The translations under genes were made by a program, and so were the position numbers. The notes under the pieces are model-generated. The model was not told where the DNA came from. It ran no database searches and saw nothing but the letters and a program-made list of their open reading frames with translations. 30,097 bases of DNA from UBA1450 sp964452355 (GTDB taxonomy: Bacteria > Patescibacteriota > Microgenomatia > UBA1406 > GWC2-37-13), in contig CAYVKV010000011.1 in the NCBI GenBank assembly GCA_964452355.1, forward strand, positions 1-30,097, given 5' to 3'. Below, piece by piece: positions 16,701-24,145 of this stretch (position 1 is the stretch's first letter; each line of letters starts with the position of its first letter).

Positions 16701-18992
16701 AATGGTGAAATGATCGTTGCAAATGATGGATCGTATAAAGGTCACGGATCGTCACAGTTTCGAGACACTCATCAATTATGGTATTATAAAAGTCCGTTGC
16801 TTAAAAACTCAGATGGATCATTTGTTCAAAACCAAAAAGCAGATGGCTACTTAAATCTACCAATAGGCGCAAACGCAGAACTAAGATTTGATCAAGAGGA
16901 TAATTTATTTGTAAATGATGGTACTTGGTATAGGGTATTGTATGTAGAAAAAGCTGATATAACAAAGCATTATGTGGAGCTGCCGGATCCTACTTTTACA
17001 CCTCTGCCTACTGAAACTCCAGTATTTACTCCTACTCCATCATTACCTCCCATATTACTTGAACCAAATATTAAAAATATTGTGCAAAGCGTCAAAGATT
17101 TAGAGTCTGATTCATCCTTTACTTTAGTGACATATGTTGTAGAGATTTTCAATCCAAACAATAGCACCTATAAAGATATTGAGTTTACTGACCACATCAA
17201 TTATCTTGATGGTGATCCTGAGATAATTGATATTGAATCTACTTCAAATGTTTCAATTATTTCACAAACACCAGACAAGAAATCTTTTAGTGGAATCATC
17301 CCATCAATTGAACCAAAAAGTGGAGCTCGTATCGTTGTCATGACAAAATTAACTAAAACCACCCTTTGTACTGGAACGACTAATAATATATTTACTGCTA
17401 AAAATCTTGATGCTTCATTTCACCAATCAGTAGAAGTTACTACAGAGCCTTTTCTTCCATGTATTACCAATACTCCATCGCCGTTACCGACCTTAACCCC
17501 TACTCCATCACCAACAAGCATATTTACTCCCACGCTCACACCAACTCGTACACCTACGTTGACTCCTACGAGAACACCCGTTCCAACACGAACTCCAACA
17601 AAGACACCAACTCCTACGCCAACAAAGACACCAACCAGAACTCCAACGCTCACACCTACAAGAACACCAAGTCCAACTCGTACACCCACATTGACACCAA
17701 CTCGCACACCTACGTTTACTCCGACTAAAACACCAAGTCCAACTCGAACGCCGACAAATACGCCAAAACCGCCAACTAATACACCAAGACCACTAACCAA
17801 TACCCCCATTCCTCCTACCGCAACATTTACACCAAGGCCAACCAATACCCCCACTCCCGGAGTTCCCCAGGCACGGTACACAGAAGAAAAACTTGGAGGA
17901 GGAGCACAACTTCAAAGTGATGCACGAGTAGATATATATATTCCAAATGGAACTTGTTCTTCAAACATATTTAATACCATACAAGTACAAAGTACATCTG
18001 GAAACTCGCTCGGAACCATGCAGTCTTACTCAAAATATCAAACATATACAACCTCAGATACTCCTCAAAGCAGACAGAGTTGTTGGCAGGGTAGTTGGGG
18101 GACACCAGGTACTGCAAATTATATGTCTGGAGCATTTTATCGTATGTGGGGAACCAAAGGATATTTCTGTTCATATTCCCATAAAAAATTATCAGACACG
18201 GTAAAAATATATGTTCCCGGATCGGGGACCTCAAGTAATATCAGCTTTTGTGAAAGTCTGACGGTCGCTACAACAGGTACCATTACTGCAGGTCAAGATA
18301 TTGTTCTTTCCTTTGCTCTTCCCACAACTCCACAAGCGGGATCATGTAGTAGAGTCGCAACAGTAAACGGAGTAAACACCAACTATGGTTTACTGTCTGT
18401 TCCACCCTCAGGAGGGAGTGTCAATTCAGCAAACACTGATGGACTTATGCGTTATACCAAAGATGGAAACACAGCAAAGACAACCGTACGATTCACAAAG
18501 AGTGGTCAATACAATATGCAAATGGGTTGTAAGGAGGATGGAAATGATCAGGCAAGTATTCGTACTGCATCCAATTGGTTACGAGTTGATGTACAAGTTG
18601 CACCAACCAATACCCCAAGACCGCCGACTAACACTCCAACAAAAACACCTACGCCAACACTAGCAGCAGTACATACATTAACAGGAAGAGTTCAGTATTC
18701 GGGTGGGATAGGCGTGCCTCGTGTTGTGGTGAAAGTATATAAATACCAAGGATTAACAAGAATATCGCGAGTCTACCTTACACAAGTTACAACAAACAAT
18801 AGTGGAAACTTTTCAATTCCAGGTCTTTCAAATGGGACATACGATGTGGTTCCACAGCCAAATGTTCTTGTTACCATGGCCAAAGGCAGCGAGATGCGGA
18901 CAATGGTTCTTGTACAGAGTATGGGGAATGCAATAGTTCCGACTTTTACCGCACTTCCAAGACCAACGCCGTCAAAGCCCAATACGAGATAA
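13788..18992 (+). CDS. giant secreted NHL-propeller surface protein with Thr-Pro stalks
   Basis: A 1734-residue exported protein. One membrane helix (residues 6-26) is followed by the motif KKLTLNNRAS (29-38). Residues about 45-1060 form several beta-propeller blades of NHL type; the phrase VIGQxDxxS, usually after A-D or V-D, recurs at least five times, and Asp-Ser-x-Asn-x-R-V/I-L blade ends are frequent. A first Thr-Pro linker (about 1064-1090) leads to a DUF11-like Ig domain (1090-1224), then a long Thr-Pro stalk (1224-1361), a Cys-rich beta domain (1362-1604), a short stalk, and a carboxypeptidase-regulatory-like Ig domain (GRVQYSGGIGVPRVVVKVYK, 1630-1700). No C-terminal anchor is seen. 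It probably reaches out from the membrane to bind ligands or partner cells. Confidence 0.9.
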   Translation: MSKSRLKIILLYIVFPVFILVISYLIQTKKLTLNNRASEIQTIDYSKVHVFGQSSIYETSRDTVTGNGVFHAAGVVVDKSSRPNKVYVADTGNSRILGFSSLGSCSAIPTVACTNDSDCPEIYPTEPAQNPPNLFTQPTSCISGWGTCWEENHGGSRPTGYQKAYLLHANGVASFPPFVVRDSGSYLEFWYFDGSHNSEDGFFIEVKINDESVWKSALVTRDSLLQRAIIPLKPFRNQTIDIKILSEDGKDQNDQWDQATIVDPNITQSPKNFCTINPNKEADIVIGQKDFSSAACNRNNIEGYFGKSGNNTLCLLHYPTVGNVSEAWQRLNFDVNSQGDLLVPDIYNNRVLVYKKPFDKGKKTDINADYVIGQPDFESNKVNLGNGVKSPSKSSLFMGIDKSGGRGTNGWGASFDKDGNIWVADSFNARVLRFNKLSNNLGYSKEASIVIGQPDYNSNERGNFQKPLDQSLNLSKLTKPITAKIDPNTGYLYVLDQTEQEDPVTKYTLAGHTNIFVYIPNPTTNDFINGQSAERVITVKQPLPFAKHDGWPVEYYPQMTGFEFNMTSIPEYANGKLWLVENEGRRILLIDYEGNIVHVLNGSPEKITTLEDPVAKYRKGAINDYCDMVNGDPFIKICNIWPGGSLGFDNQNNIYIADEWSHQMVRFSLPYNMIKNEDGRVFVPRSNGGWMTDGEPNSVSPDKFSEAGGLVAYKNQLIVRDKNRLMVWNNYKDNPNQRPADIIIGQKDGYQKLGNDIARDAFHTIDDSDRLWTFGAHGKIVVYQLPFVNGSVPIDESIDLYWSDTKEKIDYAGQRGIAFDPVSKAMYVADTKHHRIFRIGNYKDIQTKGRLYVDMVIGQPDKNSVKCNHDQEEGWVATGPAKADGMCLPTDIEFDRLGNLYVVENIYEGHGNMRISVWMKDKIDQAMAQKILFPKIATEKVFVQNNVDVQAVAYDNYENRPSSPVSIAFNSNGEMIVANDGSYKGHGSSQFRDTHQLWYYKSPLLKNSDGSFVQNQKADGYLNLPIGANAELRFDQEDNLFVNDGTWYRVLYVEKADITKHYVELPDPTFTPLPTETPVFTPTPSLPPILLEPNIKNIVQSVKDLESDSSFTLVTYVVEIFNPNNSTYKDIEFTDHINYLDGDPEIIDIESTSNVSIISQTPDKKSFSGIIPSIEPKSGARIVVMTKLTKTTLCTGTTNNIFTAKNLDASFHQSVEVTTEPFLPCITNTPSPLPTLTPTPSPTSIFTPTLTPTRTPTLTPTRTPVPTRTPTKTPTPTPTKTPTRTPTLTPTRTPSPTRTPTLTPTRTPTFTPTKTPSPTRTPTNTPKPPTNTPRPLTNTPIPPTATFTPRPTNTPTPGVPQARYTEEKLGGGAQLQSDARVDIYIPNGTCSSNIFNTIQVQSTSGNSLGTMQSYSKYQTYTTSDTPQSRQSCWQGSWGTPGTANYMSGAFYRMWGTKGYFCSYSHKKLSDTVKIYVPGSGTSSNISFCESLTVATTGTITAGQDIVLSFALPTTPQAGSCSRVATVNGVNTNYGLLSVPPSGGSVNSANTDGLMRYTKDGNTAKTTVRFTKSGQYNMQMGCKEDGNDQASIRTASNWLRVDVQVAPTNTPRPPTNTPTKTPTPTLAAVHTLTGRVQYSGGIGVPRVVVKVYKYQGLTRISRVYLTQVTTNNSGNFSIPGLSNGTYDVVPQPNVLVTMAKGSEMRTMVLVQSMGNAIVPTFTALPRPTPSKPNTR
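17458..17870 (+). repeat. degenerate tandem repeat coding the Thr-Pro stalk
   Basis: Short in-frame units built on ACxCCx (Thr-Pro) with a variable third residue (R, K, L, S, N). It encodes about 137 residues, mostly T-P-T-x-T-P. The reading frame stays in step throughout, so length change by slippage would keep the protein in frame. A shorter stretch of the same kind lies at 18598-18666. Confidence 0.85.
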
Positions 18993-19047
18993 GAGCTGCA
19001 TGTTAATGGGTAATTTTGTGATAGAAAAGATAATTATTTATAGATTA

Positions 19048-19056
19048 TGATAAAAT
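19048..19056 (+). promoter_or_regulatory. extended -10 promoter of galE
   Basis: TGA-TAAAAT, then 8 nt, then ATG 19065. It overlaps the alternative in-frame ATG at 19047, which argues that 19065 is the real start. Confidence 0.45.
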
Positions 19057-19064
19057 CATCAAAT

Positions 19065-20063
19065 ATGAACAGCATTCTCATCACCGGTGCGGGAGGATAC
19101 ATTGGATCTGTCGCCACATCTCTTCTTTTGCAAAAAGGATACTCAGTCGTTGCTGCAGATAATTTCTCTACCGGCTATAGAGCACCATTAGATCTTCTCA
19201 AAGAAAAGTACCCCGAGATGCTCAAAATATACGAGGTGGATTTAAAGGGATCTTTTTCTCATATTTTTAAAGAAAACTCGATTGATCTTGTTCTCCATTA
19301 TGCTGCAAGTTGCAGCGTAAATGAATCAATGGAAAAACCCGAAAAATATTTTTCCAATAATACCGGTGGAACGCAAAGACTTTTGCACACCATGCTTGAT
19401 CATGAGGTGAAAAATATTGTCTTCTCCTCTACCTGTGCAGTGTATGGCGAAGCAGAATACGTGCCCATAAATGAAAAACATCCAACGCGTCCTGCAAACC
19501 CCTATGGCGCTTCGAAGCTCATGTCTGAAAATATCATCAGGTGGTATGGGGAGTTGAAGGGAATGAATTACGTAATCCTTCGATACTTCAATGTGTGCGG
19601 AGCAACTGATGATGGCATGATTGGTGATAGTAAAAACCCTTCACCTCACCTTATGCAAAATGCGGTGCGAGGAGCGCTCGGGATTGAGCCATTCAATTTG
19701 ACCTGTGGAAAGTTTGATACTCCTGATGGCACGCCAATCAGGGATTATGTCAACGTTGTTGATCTCAATGTCGCACACATTTTGGCAGTTGAATATCTCA
19801 TAAATGGTGGAAAAAGTGAAACAATCAATCTTGGAACCGGTGATGGGAATACAGTTATGGAAATAGTTCAAAAAGTTATGGAAATTACGGGCAAAAAAAT
19901 TACCGTTAACCATGGACAAGAACGCGCTGGTGAATATGCCAAAATGATTGCATCAACTGAAAAAGCTCAAAAAATACTTGGATGGCAACCTGCACGCTCC
20001 CTCAAAGATAGTGTCCAGTCACTCGTTGATTGGTATACCAAACATCCCAATGGGTGGGAGTAA
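19065..20063 (+). CDS. galE: UDP-glucose 4-epimerase
   Basis: A 332-residue extended short-chain dehydrogenase that interconverts UDP-glucose and UDP-galactose (or the N-acetyl forms). NAD binding: GAGGYIG at 8-14 and the acidic ADNFSTG at 31-37. The catalytic set is complete: Thr123 in SSTCAVYGE, Tyr147 and Lys151 in NPYGASK. The substrate region has RYFNVCGA, PHLMQNAVRGALG and GTPIRDYVNVVDL, all typical of GalE. No membrane segment. In this window it may feed nucleotide sugars to the glycosyltransferase genes 9 kb away or to other envelope genes. The GalE/GNE split cannot be decided by eye. It ends 1 nt before the convergent ACT-domain gene, so the two may share a terminator or overlap as transcripts. 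Confidence 0.95.
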   Translation: MNSILITGAGGYIGSVATSLLLQKGYSVVAADNFSTGYRAPLDLLKEKYPEMLKIYEVDLKGSFSHIFKENSIDLVLHYAASCSVNESMEKPEKYFSNNTGGTQRLLHTMLDHEVKNIVFSSTCAVYGEAEYVPINEKHPTRPANPYGASKLMSENIIRWYGELKGMNYVILRYFNVCGATDDGMIGDSKNPSPHLMQNAVRGALGIEPFNLTCGKFDTPDGTPIRDYVNVVDLNVAHILAVEYLINGGKSETINLGTGDGNTVMEIVQKVMEITGKKITVNHGQERAGEYAKMIASTEKAQKILGWQPARSLKDSVQSLVDWYTKHPNGWE

Positions 20064-20064
20064 A

Positions 20065-20718
20065 TTACGGAGAAAACAACTTCTTTATCAAACTAAATGC
20101 CCGATCGACATATGCTTCTTTCAGAATGATGGTAAACTCAGCATTGGTAGATACTACTTCCGCAATCTCCATACCATCCCATGCCAGAACTTTGAGAATC
20201 ATATAGTACACACCAGGAATATGGACGATATCATCATTGAAATGAACGGTAATAGAAGAGAGATTGTCTAGTTCAGACACAATTTTTTCGTGGTTGAAGA
20301 GTTTTTTGATAATCGATTTATTATCTCTGCCACTTATGATCGTTGTTTCAAAAACACCCTGCGTGATTGTAGTAAAGTTCTGACGATCTTTTCTCAGTAA
20401 TTCGATTATCTTAATTTGATTCTGCAGGAGTGTGTCAGAATTTTTGAAAGTAAGCTCCACGAGATTTGAACGCACTATTAAATCTGGCGTTTTTTTCAGT
20501 GCTTTACTCAGTTGCGATGTATCCTTCAACCCCGATTTCAGCCGTTTGAGCGCCATTACAATTGAGCCGATTTCTACCTTTTTCATAGTATCTCTTTCGA
20601 CTTCTTTACGCATATCTCTTGCAAGACCCGTGTAGTTAATAATATCTTTATGCAATGCCTCACCAAGAAATGGAGATCGTTGAATTACTTGTCGTACGAC
20701 TTGCGGTACTGTTATCAT
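20065..20718 (-). CDS. ACT-domain protein divergent from the lysW operon, candidate amino-acid regulator
   Basis: A 217-residue protein. The N-terminal half is helical and contains SPFLGEALHKDIINYTGLA and KKVEIGSIVMALKRLKSG, a pattern I associate with archaeal 'predicted regulators of amino acid metabolism' (COG2150-like). The C-terminal ~65 residues form an ACT domain (SITVHFNDDIVHIPGVYY, then LAWDGMEIAEVVST, EFTIILKEAYVDRAF), the small-molecule-binding module of aspartate kinases and many regulators. It has no kinase domain. Position argues for a role: its leaderless promoter and that of the lysW operon lie within a 103-nt shared gap. It may sense lysine or a related product, but DNA binding is not shown. 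The archaeal resemblance may indicate transfer along with the LysW genes. Confidence 0.7.
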   Translation of the reverse strand: MITVPQVVRQVIQRSPFLGEALHKDIINYTGLARDMRKEVERDTMKKVEIGSIVMALKRLKSGLKDTSQLSKALKKTPDLIVRSNLVELTFKNSDTLLQNQIKIIELLRKDRQNFTTITQGVFETTIISGRDNKSIIKKLFNHEKIVSELDNLSSITVHFNDDIVHIPGVYYMILKVLAWDGMEIAEVVSTNAEFTIILKEAYVDRAFSLIKKLFSP

Positions 20719-20724
20719 GTTAGG

Positions 20725-20733
20725 ATTATAACA
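20725..20733 (-). promoter_or_regulatory. extended -10 promoter of the ACT-domain gene
   Basis: On the minus strand TGT-TATAAT stands exactly 6 nt before the ATG at 20718. It is an ideal extended -10 box and predicts a leaderless mRNA. Confidence 0.6.
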
Positions 20734-20767
20734 TTTTTTAGTGATTTATAAAGTTATATGGGTTTTT

Positions 20768-20796
20768 TTGACAGGTATAACAAGCTGCACTACACT
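20768..20796 (+). promoter_or_regulatory. main promoter of the lysW operon
   Basis: Perfect TTGACA (20768-20773), exactly 17 nt, TACACT (20791-20796). Transcription would start near 20803, leaving a leader of about 19 nt before lysW ATG 20822. The leader is AT-rich with no Shine-Dalgarno site and is too short for a riboswitch or attenuator. Control is therefore more likely by a protein at the promoter. Confidence 0.7.
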
Positions 20797-20821
20797 TCTG
20801 ATTATTATCAATTTTTTTATT

Positions 20822-21004
20822 ATGACAGCACATCAAGCGACATGCCCGGTTTGCGAAGCTTCGGTAGAAATTCCAGAAGGTACAGTAGAGTCTGAAGTAA
20901 TTACGTGCGCAGATTGTAGTACACAGTTAGTAGTTGAAAAAATATCAGCTGAAGGCGCACAGGTTTCTGAGGCACCGGAAATTGAAGAAGATTGGGGAGA
21001 ATAA
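20822..21004 (+). CDS. lysW: LysW amino-group carrier protein
   Basis: A 60-residue acidic carrier. The zinc ribbon is complete (CPVC and CADC, 15 residues apart), and the C-terminus is EEDWGE, the defining LysW tail whose last Glu side chain takes up the substrate amino group. In this pathway every intermediate stays bound to that Glu through a gamma-glutamyl amide, so the amine is protected and the enzymes recognise the acidic carrier. I chose ATG 20822 because the protein then has the normal length and starts just before the zinc ribbon; the longer open frame upstream contains the promoter. First gene of the operon, 4 nt before lysX. Confidence 0.95.
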   Translation: MTAHQATCPVCEASVEIPEGTVESEVITCADCSTQLVVEKISAEGAQVSEAPEIEEDWGE

Positions 21005-21008
21005 ATAT

Positions 21009-21860
21009 ATGTCAGTCACAATCGGTTTGTTGCACTCAACAATCAGAGCTGATGAGAAACTCATCATGCAAGCTGCAAAAAAGCGGAATGTCAACATCAA
21101 GCTTATTGATATTCGCACACACGCACTGCATAAAAATTTATATCAAAACACGATAGATATCGCACTTGAGCGCTCAGTATCAACCGTCAAAGGAACCTAT
21201 GCCGCAAGCTTCTATCATGAGATGGGTGTTCCCGTCGTGAATACTCCTCAAGTTGCACACATATGCGAAGATAAATTTCTTACCTCACTAGTGCTCAAAG
21301 AACAAGGCGTTGCAACACTTGATTTTGGAATGGTCTTTTCCCTGGAACAAGCAGACGAACTGATAACGCAACTTGGTGGCTATCCGGTGGTTCTGAAGCC
21401 ACCTACCGGATCATGGGGGCGACTTTTAGCCAAGATTAATGATCGTGACGCACTGGAAGCACTTATTGATCACAAGCAGGTTCTCGGCTCACCTGATCAC
21501 AAAGCATTGTATCTTCAAGAGTATATTGCAAAAAAAGGTCGTGATATTCGAGCATTTGTGATAAGTGGCGAAACGATTGCAGCAATTTATAGAGATTCAG
21601 ATCATTGGATTACCAACACAGCTCGAGGAGGAAAGTCGAGTAATTGTCCCGTTACGCCAGAATTATCTCAGCTTTGTAAAAAAGCATCAGAGGCAATCGG
21701 CGGTGGCATACTAGCTCTTGATGTGGTTGAGACAGACGATGGACTCAAAATCATAGAGGTAAATCACACCATGGAATTCAAAAATTCAGAAACCCCCACA
21801 GGAGTAAGTATTTCGGGAGCAATCGTTGATTATTGTATTCAATATATTAAAAAATCGTAA
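21009..21860 (+). CDS. lysX: LysW ligase, alpha-aminoadipate (or glutamate)-LysW ligase
   Basis: A 283-residue ATP-grasp ligase that joins the alpha-amino group of alpha-aminoadipate (LysX) or glutamate (ArgX) to the gamma-carboxyl of the LysW terminal Glu. ATP-grasp features: VVLKPPTGSWGRLLAK (about 127-142), EYIAKKGRDIRAFV (171-183), TNTARGG (202-208), and the metal and substrate block IIEVNHTMEFKN (248-259), the last being a LysX/ArgX hallmark. Family length. The choice between aminoadipate and glutamate cannot be made from these motifs by eye; homocitrate synthase in the same operon favours aminoadipate. A GGGGAGA sequence in the end of lysW is a plausible ribosome site. Confidence 0.93.
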   Translation: MSVTIGLLHSTIRADEKLIMQAAKKRNVNIKLIDIRTHALHKNLYQNTIDIALERSVSTVKGTYAASFYHEMGVPVVNTPQVAHICEDKFLTSLVLKEQGVATLDFGMVFSLEQADELITQLGGYPVVLKPPTGSWGRLLAKINDRDALEALIDHKQVLGSPDHKALYLQEYIAKKGRDIRAFVISGETIAAIYRDSDHWITNTARGGKSSNCPVTPELSQLCKKASEAIGGGILALDVVETDDGLKIIEVNHTMEFKNSETPTGVSISGAIVDYCIQYIKKS

Positions 21861-21862
21861 CT

Positions 21863-22894
21863 ATGGTATCAGTATCAATCTATGGCGGATCGGGGTATGC
21901 AGGTGGTGAACTTCTGCGCATCTTACTTGGTCATCCACAAGTAACCATCAAACAAGTCACTTCGAGACAGTTTGCCGGGCGACCTGTTAGTGCAGCTCAT
22001 CCAAACGTGCGAAAAGTGACAAAACTCCTGTTTATTCACCCGGATAAACTTGAAGAATGCGATATTTTATTTGTCGGTCTTCCGAACGGAGCATCTATGG
22101 ATTTAATGCCGAAACTTATGAAAAAGGCAAAAAAAATTATCGATCTGGGTGCAGATTTCCGACTGCACAATCAGGGAGTTTTCGAAGATTGGTACAAACA
22201 GAAACACACACAACCGTCACTCATGAAAAAGTTTGTTTATGGAATTGCAGAATTACATCGCGCAGAAATTGCAAAAAGCAAATATGTTGCCTGTGGTGGG
22301 TGTGAAGCAACTGTTTCTATTTTGTCACTGTATCCTCTTGTTAAACATCATCTTATCGAAAATAAAATTATTATTGACGCAAAAATGAGCAGTTCGCAAG
22401 CCGGACTTTCGCCTACTTTGTCCTCTCATCATCCAGAACGTGCAGGTGTGGTCCGCTCATATATGCCAAGTGGGCATCGCCATACAGCAGAAATAGTGCA
22501 GGAGCTACGAAGCGATCTTGATGTCGCCATTTCGGCAACTGCCTTGGATATGGTACGTGGGTTACTGGTGACCATTCACACTATCCCCAAAAAAGGAATT
22601 ACTGAAAAAGATCTTTGGAAAGCGTATAGAGCAGAATACGCAGATGAACCATTTATTCGAATCGTAAAAGAACAGCAGGGGTTATATCGTTTTCCTGAAC
22701 CTAAAATACTGCAAGGAACAAATTACTGCGATATCGGTTTTGAGATGGATACGAGGTCAAATCGTTTGGTGGTTATTGGCGCAATTGACAATTTAGTAAA
22801 AGGTACTGCAGGACAGGCTGTCCAGGCAATGAATTTGATGGGTGGTTTTACAGAAACGACCGGATTGGAATTTATCGGATTACACCCGATCTGA
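21863..22894 (+). CDS. lysY: LysW-aminoadipyl-phosphate reductase
   Basis: A 343-residue NADPH-dependent reductase of the ArgC/LysY family that reduces the acyl phosphate made by LysZ to a semialdehyde on LysW. It has the dinucleotide-binding YGGSGYAGGELLRIL (7-21), PNGASMDLMP, IIDLGADFRL, and the catalytic Cys147 in CGGCEATVSILSLYPL. The GGCEAT form is the LysY type and differs from NPGCYPT of classical ArgC, which supports the carrier-bound substrate. The SGHRHTAEI active-site His segment is intact. It starts 2 nt after the lysX stop, so the two are translationally coupled. Confidence 0.92.
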   Translation: MVSVSIYGGSGYAGGELLRILLGHPQVTIKQVTSRQFAGRPVSAAHPNVRKVTKLLFIHPDKLEECDILFVGLPNGASMDLMPKLMKKAKKIIDLGADFRLHNQGVFEDWYKQKHTQPSLMKKFVYGIAELHRAEIAKSKYVACGGCEATVSILSLYPLVKHHLIENKIIIDAKMSSSQAGLSPTLSSHHPERAGVVRSYMPSGHRHTAEIVQELRSDLDVAISATALDMVRGLLVTIHTIPKKGITEKDLWKAYRAEYADEPFIRIVKEQQGLYRFPEPKILQGTNYCDIGFEMDTRSNRLVVIGAIDNLVKGTAGQAVQAMNLMGGFTETTGLEFIGLHPI

Positions 22895-22901
22895 TACTTT
22901 T

Positions 22902-24137
22902 ATGTCAAAAATTAAACTCATCAATAATTTTAAGGGTATTATTGACACCACTCTTCGAGATGGACAACAATCCCCTCTTCTTTTTGATACGTATACATAT
23001 CGATTTTCTTTGGATGATAAACTGACGTTGGTGAAGGGACTTTTAGAATCTGGCGTTCGTATGTTTGAATTTTTTGCACCGGTAGTAAGTGATATTGAAC
23101 GAGATGACTTTGCTTCCATACAAGCATATATACGATCAAAAACCGATGATGCGATGTTACTTGCCCATTGTAGATGTCATCCTGCAGATATAGAACAGGC
23201 GATTGATGCAGGATTTGATGGAATCAATTTATACATTGGCATTGCGGAACATGCTCAAAAGTATAGTCACGGGATGAATTCTACAGAAATAAAAGAAAGA
23301 GTAATACCCATTATCAAAGAAGTAAGTAAAAATAACCCCAATTTGTACATACGGTTTAGCGTTGAGGATGCATTTCGAACAGAACTCTCGGATATTTATG
23401 AGTTGTATGACTCTATTTCGGAGTATGTCAATACCTTTGGTATGCCCGACACGGTGGGAATAGCAACTCCGACTATGGTTTATGATAGAGTAACGGCGTT
23501 GAAAAAGCGATATCCAACGGTTGATTTGGAGTGCCACTTTCACAATGATCGGGGATACTCCTTGATAAATGCGATGACGGCGGTTCTTGCCGGTGCATCA
23601 TATGTAGATACTTCAATTTGGGGGATGGCAGAGCGATCGGGTATTACCTCATTTACTGGACTGTTGTTTAATCTTTTTCAAGAAGACCCGACACTATGTT
23701 CGAAATATAAAATTGAATTATCATATCCCTTAAATGTATTGATGGCATCTATTCTCAAATATCACGTTCCATACAACGAGCCAATTTCCATCACAAATAG
23801 AACTCATACTGCTGGAGTGCACCAGAATGCAATGATTCATAACAAATGTGTGTATGAAGCAGTAGATCTTGCAGATTTTGGTGTGACAAAAAATCAGCTA
23901 CTCTTGGGACCTTTGAGTGGTTGGAATTTAATATATTATTTTTTACGGGAATTTCATTTTATTGACATATCAAAAGAACAAGCTCGTGAAATTGCACAAG
24001 AATTTAAAATGAGCGCACATACCATTGGGCGTGGTAAAAAACCTGAAGCTGTCTTATTAGAATTGGTTCGTCAAAAAAATTACCAAAAAATACCCGTGCA
24101 AGTCCGAGATCTTAAAAAACGCATTGAGCACTTTTAG
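22902..24137 (+). CDS. homocitrate synthase
   Basis: A 411-residue HMGL-like TIM-barrel enzyme that condenses acetyl-CoA with 2-oxoglutarate to homocitrate, first step of the alpha-aminoadipate route to lysine. Metal and substrate residues: Arg19-Asp20 in TTLRDGQQSP and His212-x-His214-Asn215 in ECHFHND. The stretches RFSVEDAFRTELSDIYELY, VDTSIWGMAERSGITS and HTAGVHQNAMIHN match Lys20/HCS rather than leucine-pathway isopropylmalate synthase, and the leucine regulatory domain is absent. Isopropylmalate or citramalate synthase are less likely alternatives. The longer frame upstream would overlap lysY, so I take ATG 22902. Homoaconitase and homoisocitrate dehydrogenase are not in the window. Confidence 0.85.
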   Translation: MSKIKLINNFKGIIDTTLRDGQQSPLLFDTYTYRFSLDDKLTLVKGLLESGVRMFEFFAPVVSDIERDDFASIQAYIRSKTDDAMLLAHCRCHPADIEQAIDAGFDGINLYIGIAEHAQKYSHGMNSTEIKERVIPIIKEVSKNNPNLYIRFSVEDAFRTELSDIYELYDSISEYVNTFGMPDTVGIATPTMVYDRVTALKKRYPTVDLECHFHNDRGYSLINAMTAVLAGASYVDTSIWGMAERSGITSFTGLLFNLFQEDPTLCSKYKIELSYPLNVLMASILKYHVPYNEPISITNRTHTAGVHQNAMIHNKCVYEAVDLADFGVTKNQLLLGPLSGWNLIYYFLREFHFIDISKEQAREIAQEFKMSAHTIGRGKKPEAVLLELVRQKNYQKIPVQVRDLKKRIEHF

Positions 24138-24145
24138 TTAACAAT

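Noticed and set aside
17420..17881. 153-residue Val/Gly-rich open frame on the minus strand
   Set aside because: It is the antisense of the Thr-Pro stalk repeat. Low-complexity repeats of this codon pattern leave the opposite strand open by composition.
20741..20821. Longer LysW with an N-terminal hydrophobic segment
   Set aside because: The extension would include the -35 and -10 boxes and is not found in LysW proteins, which are about 55-60 residues.
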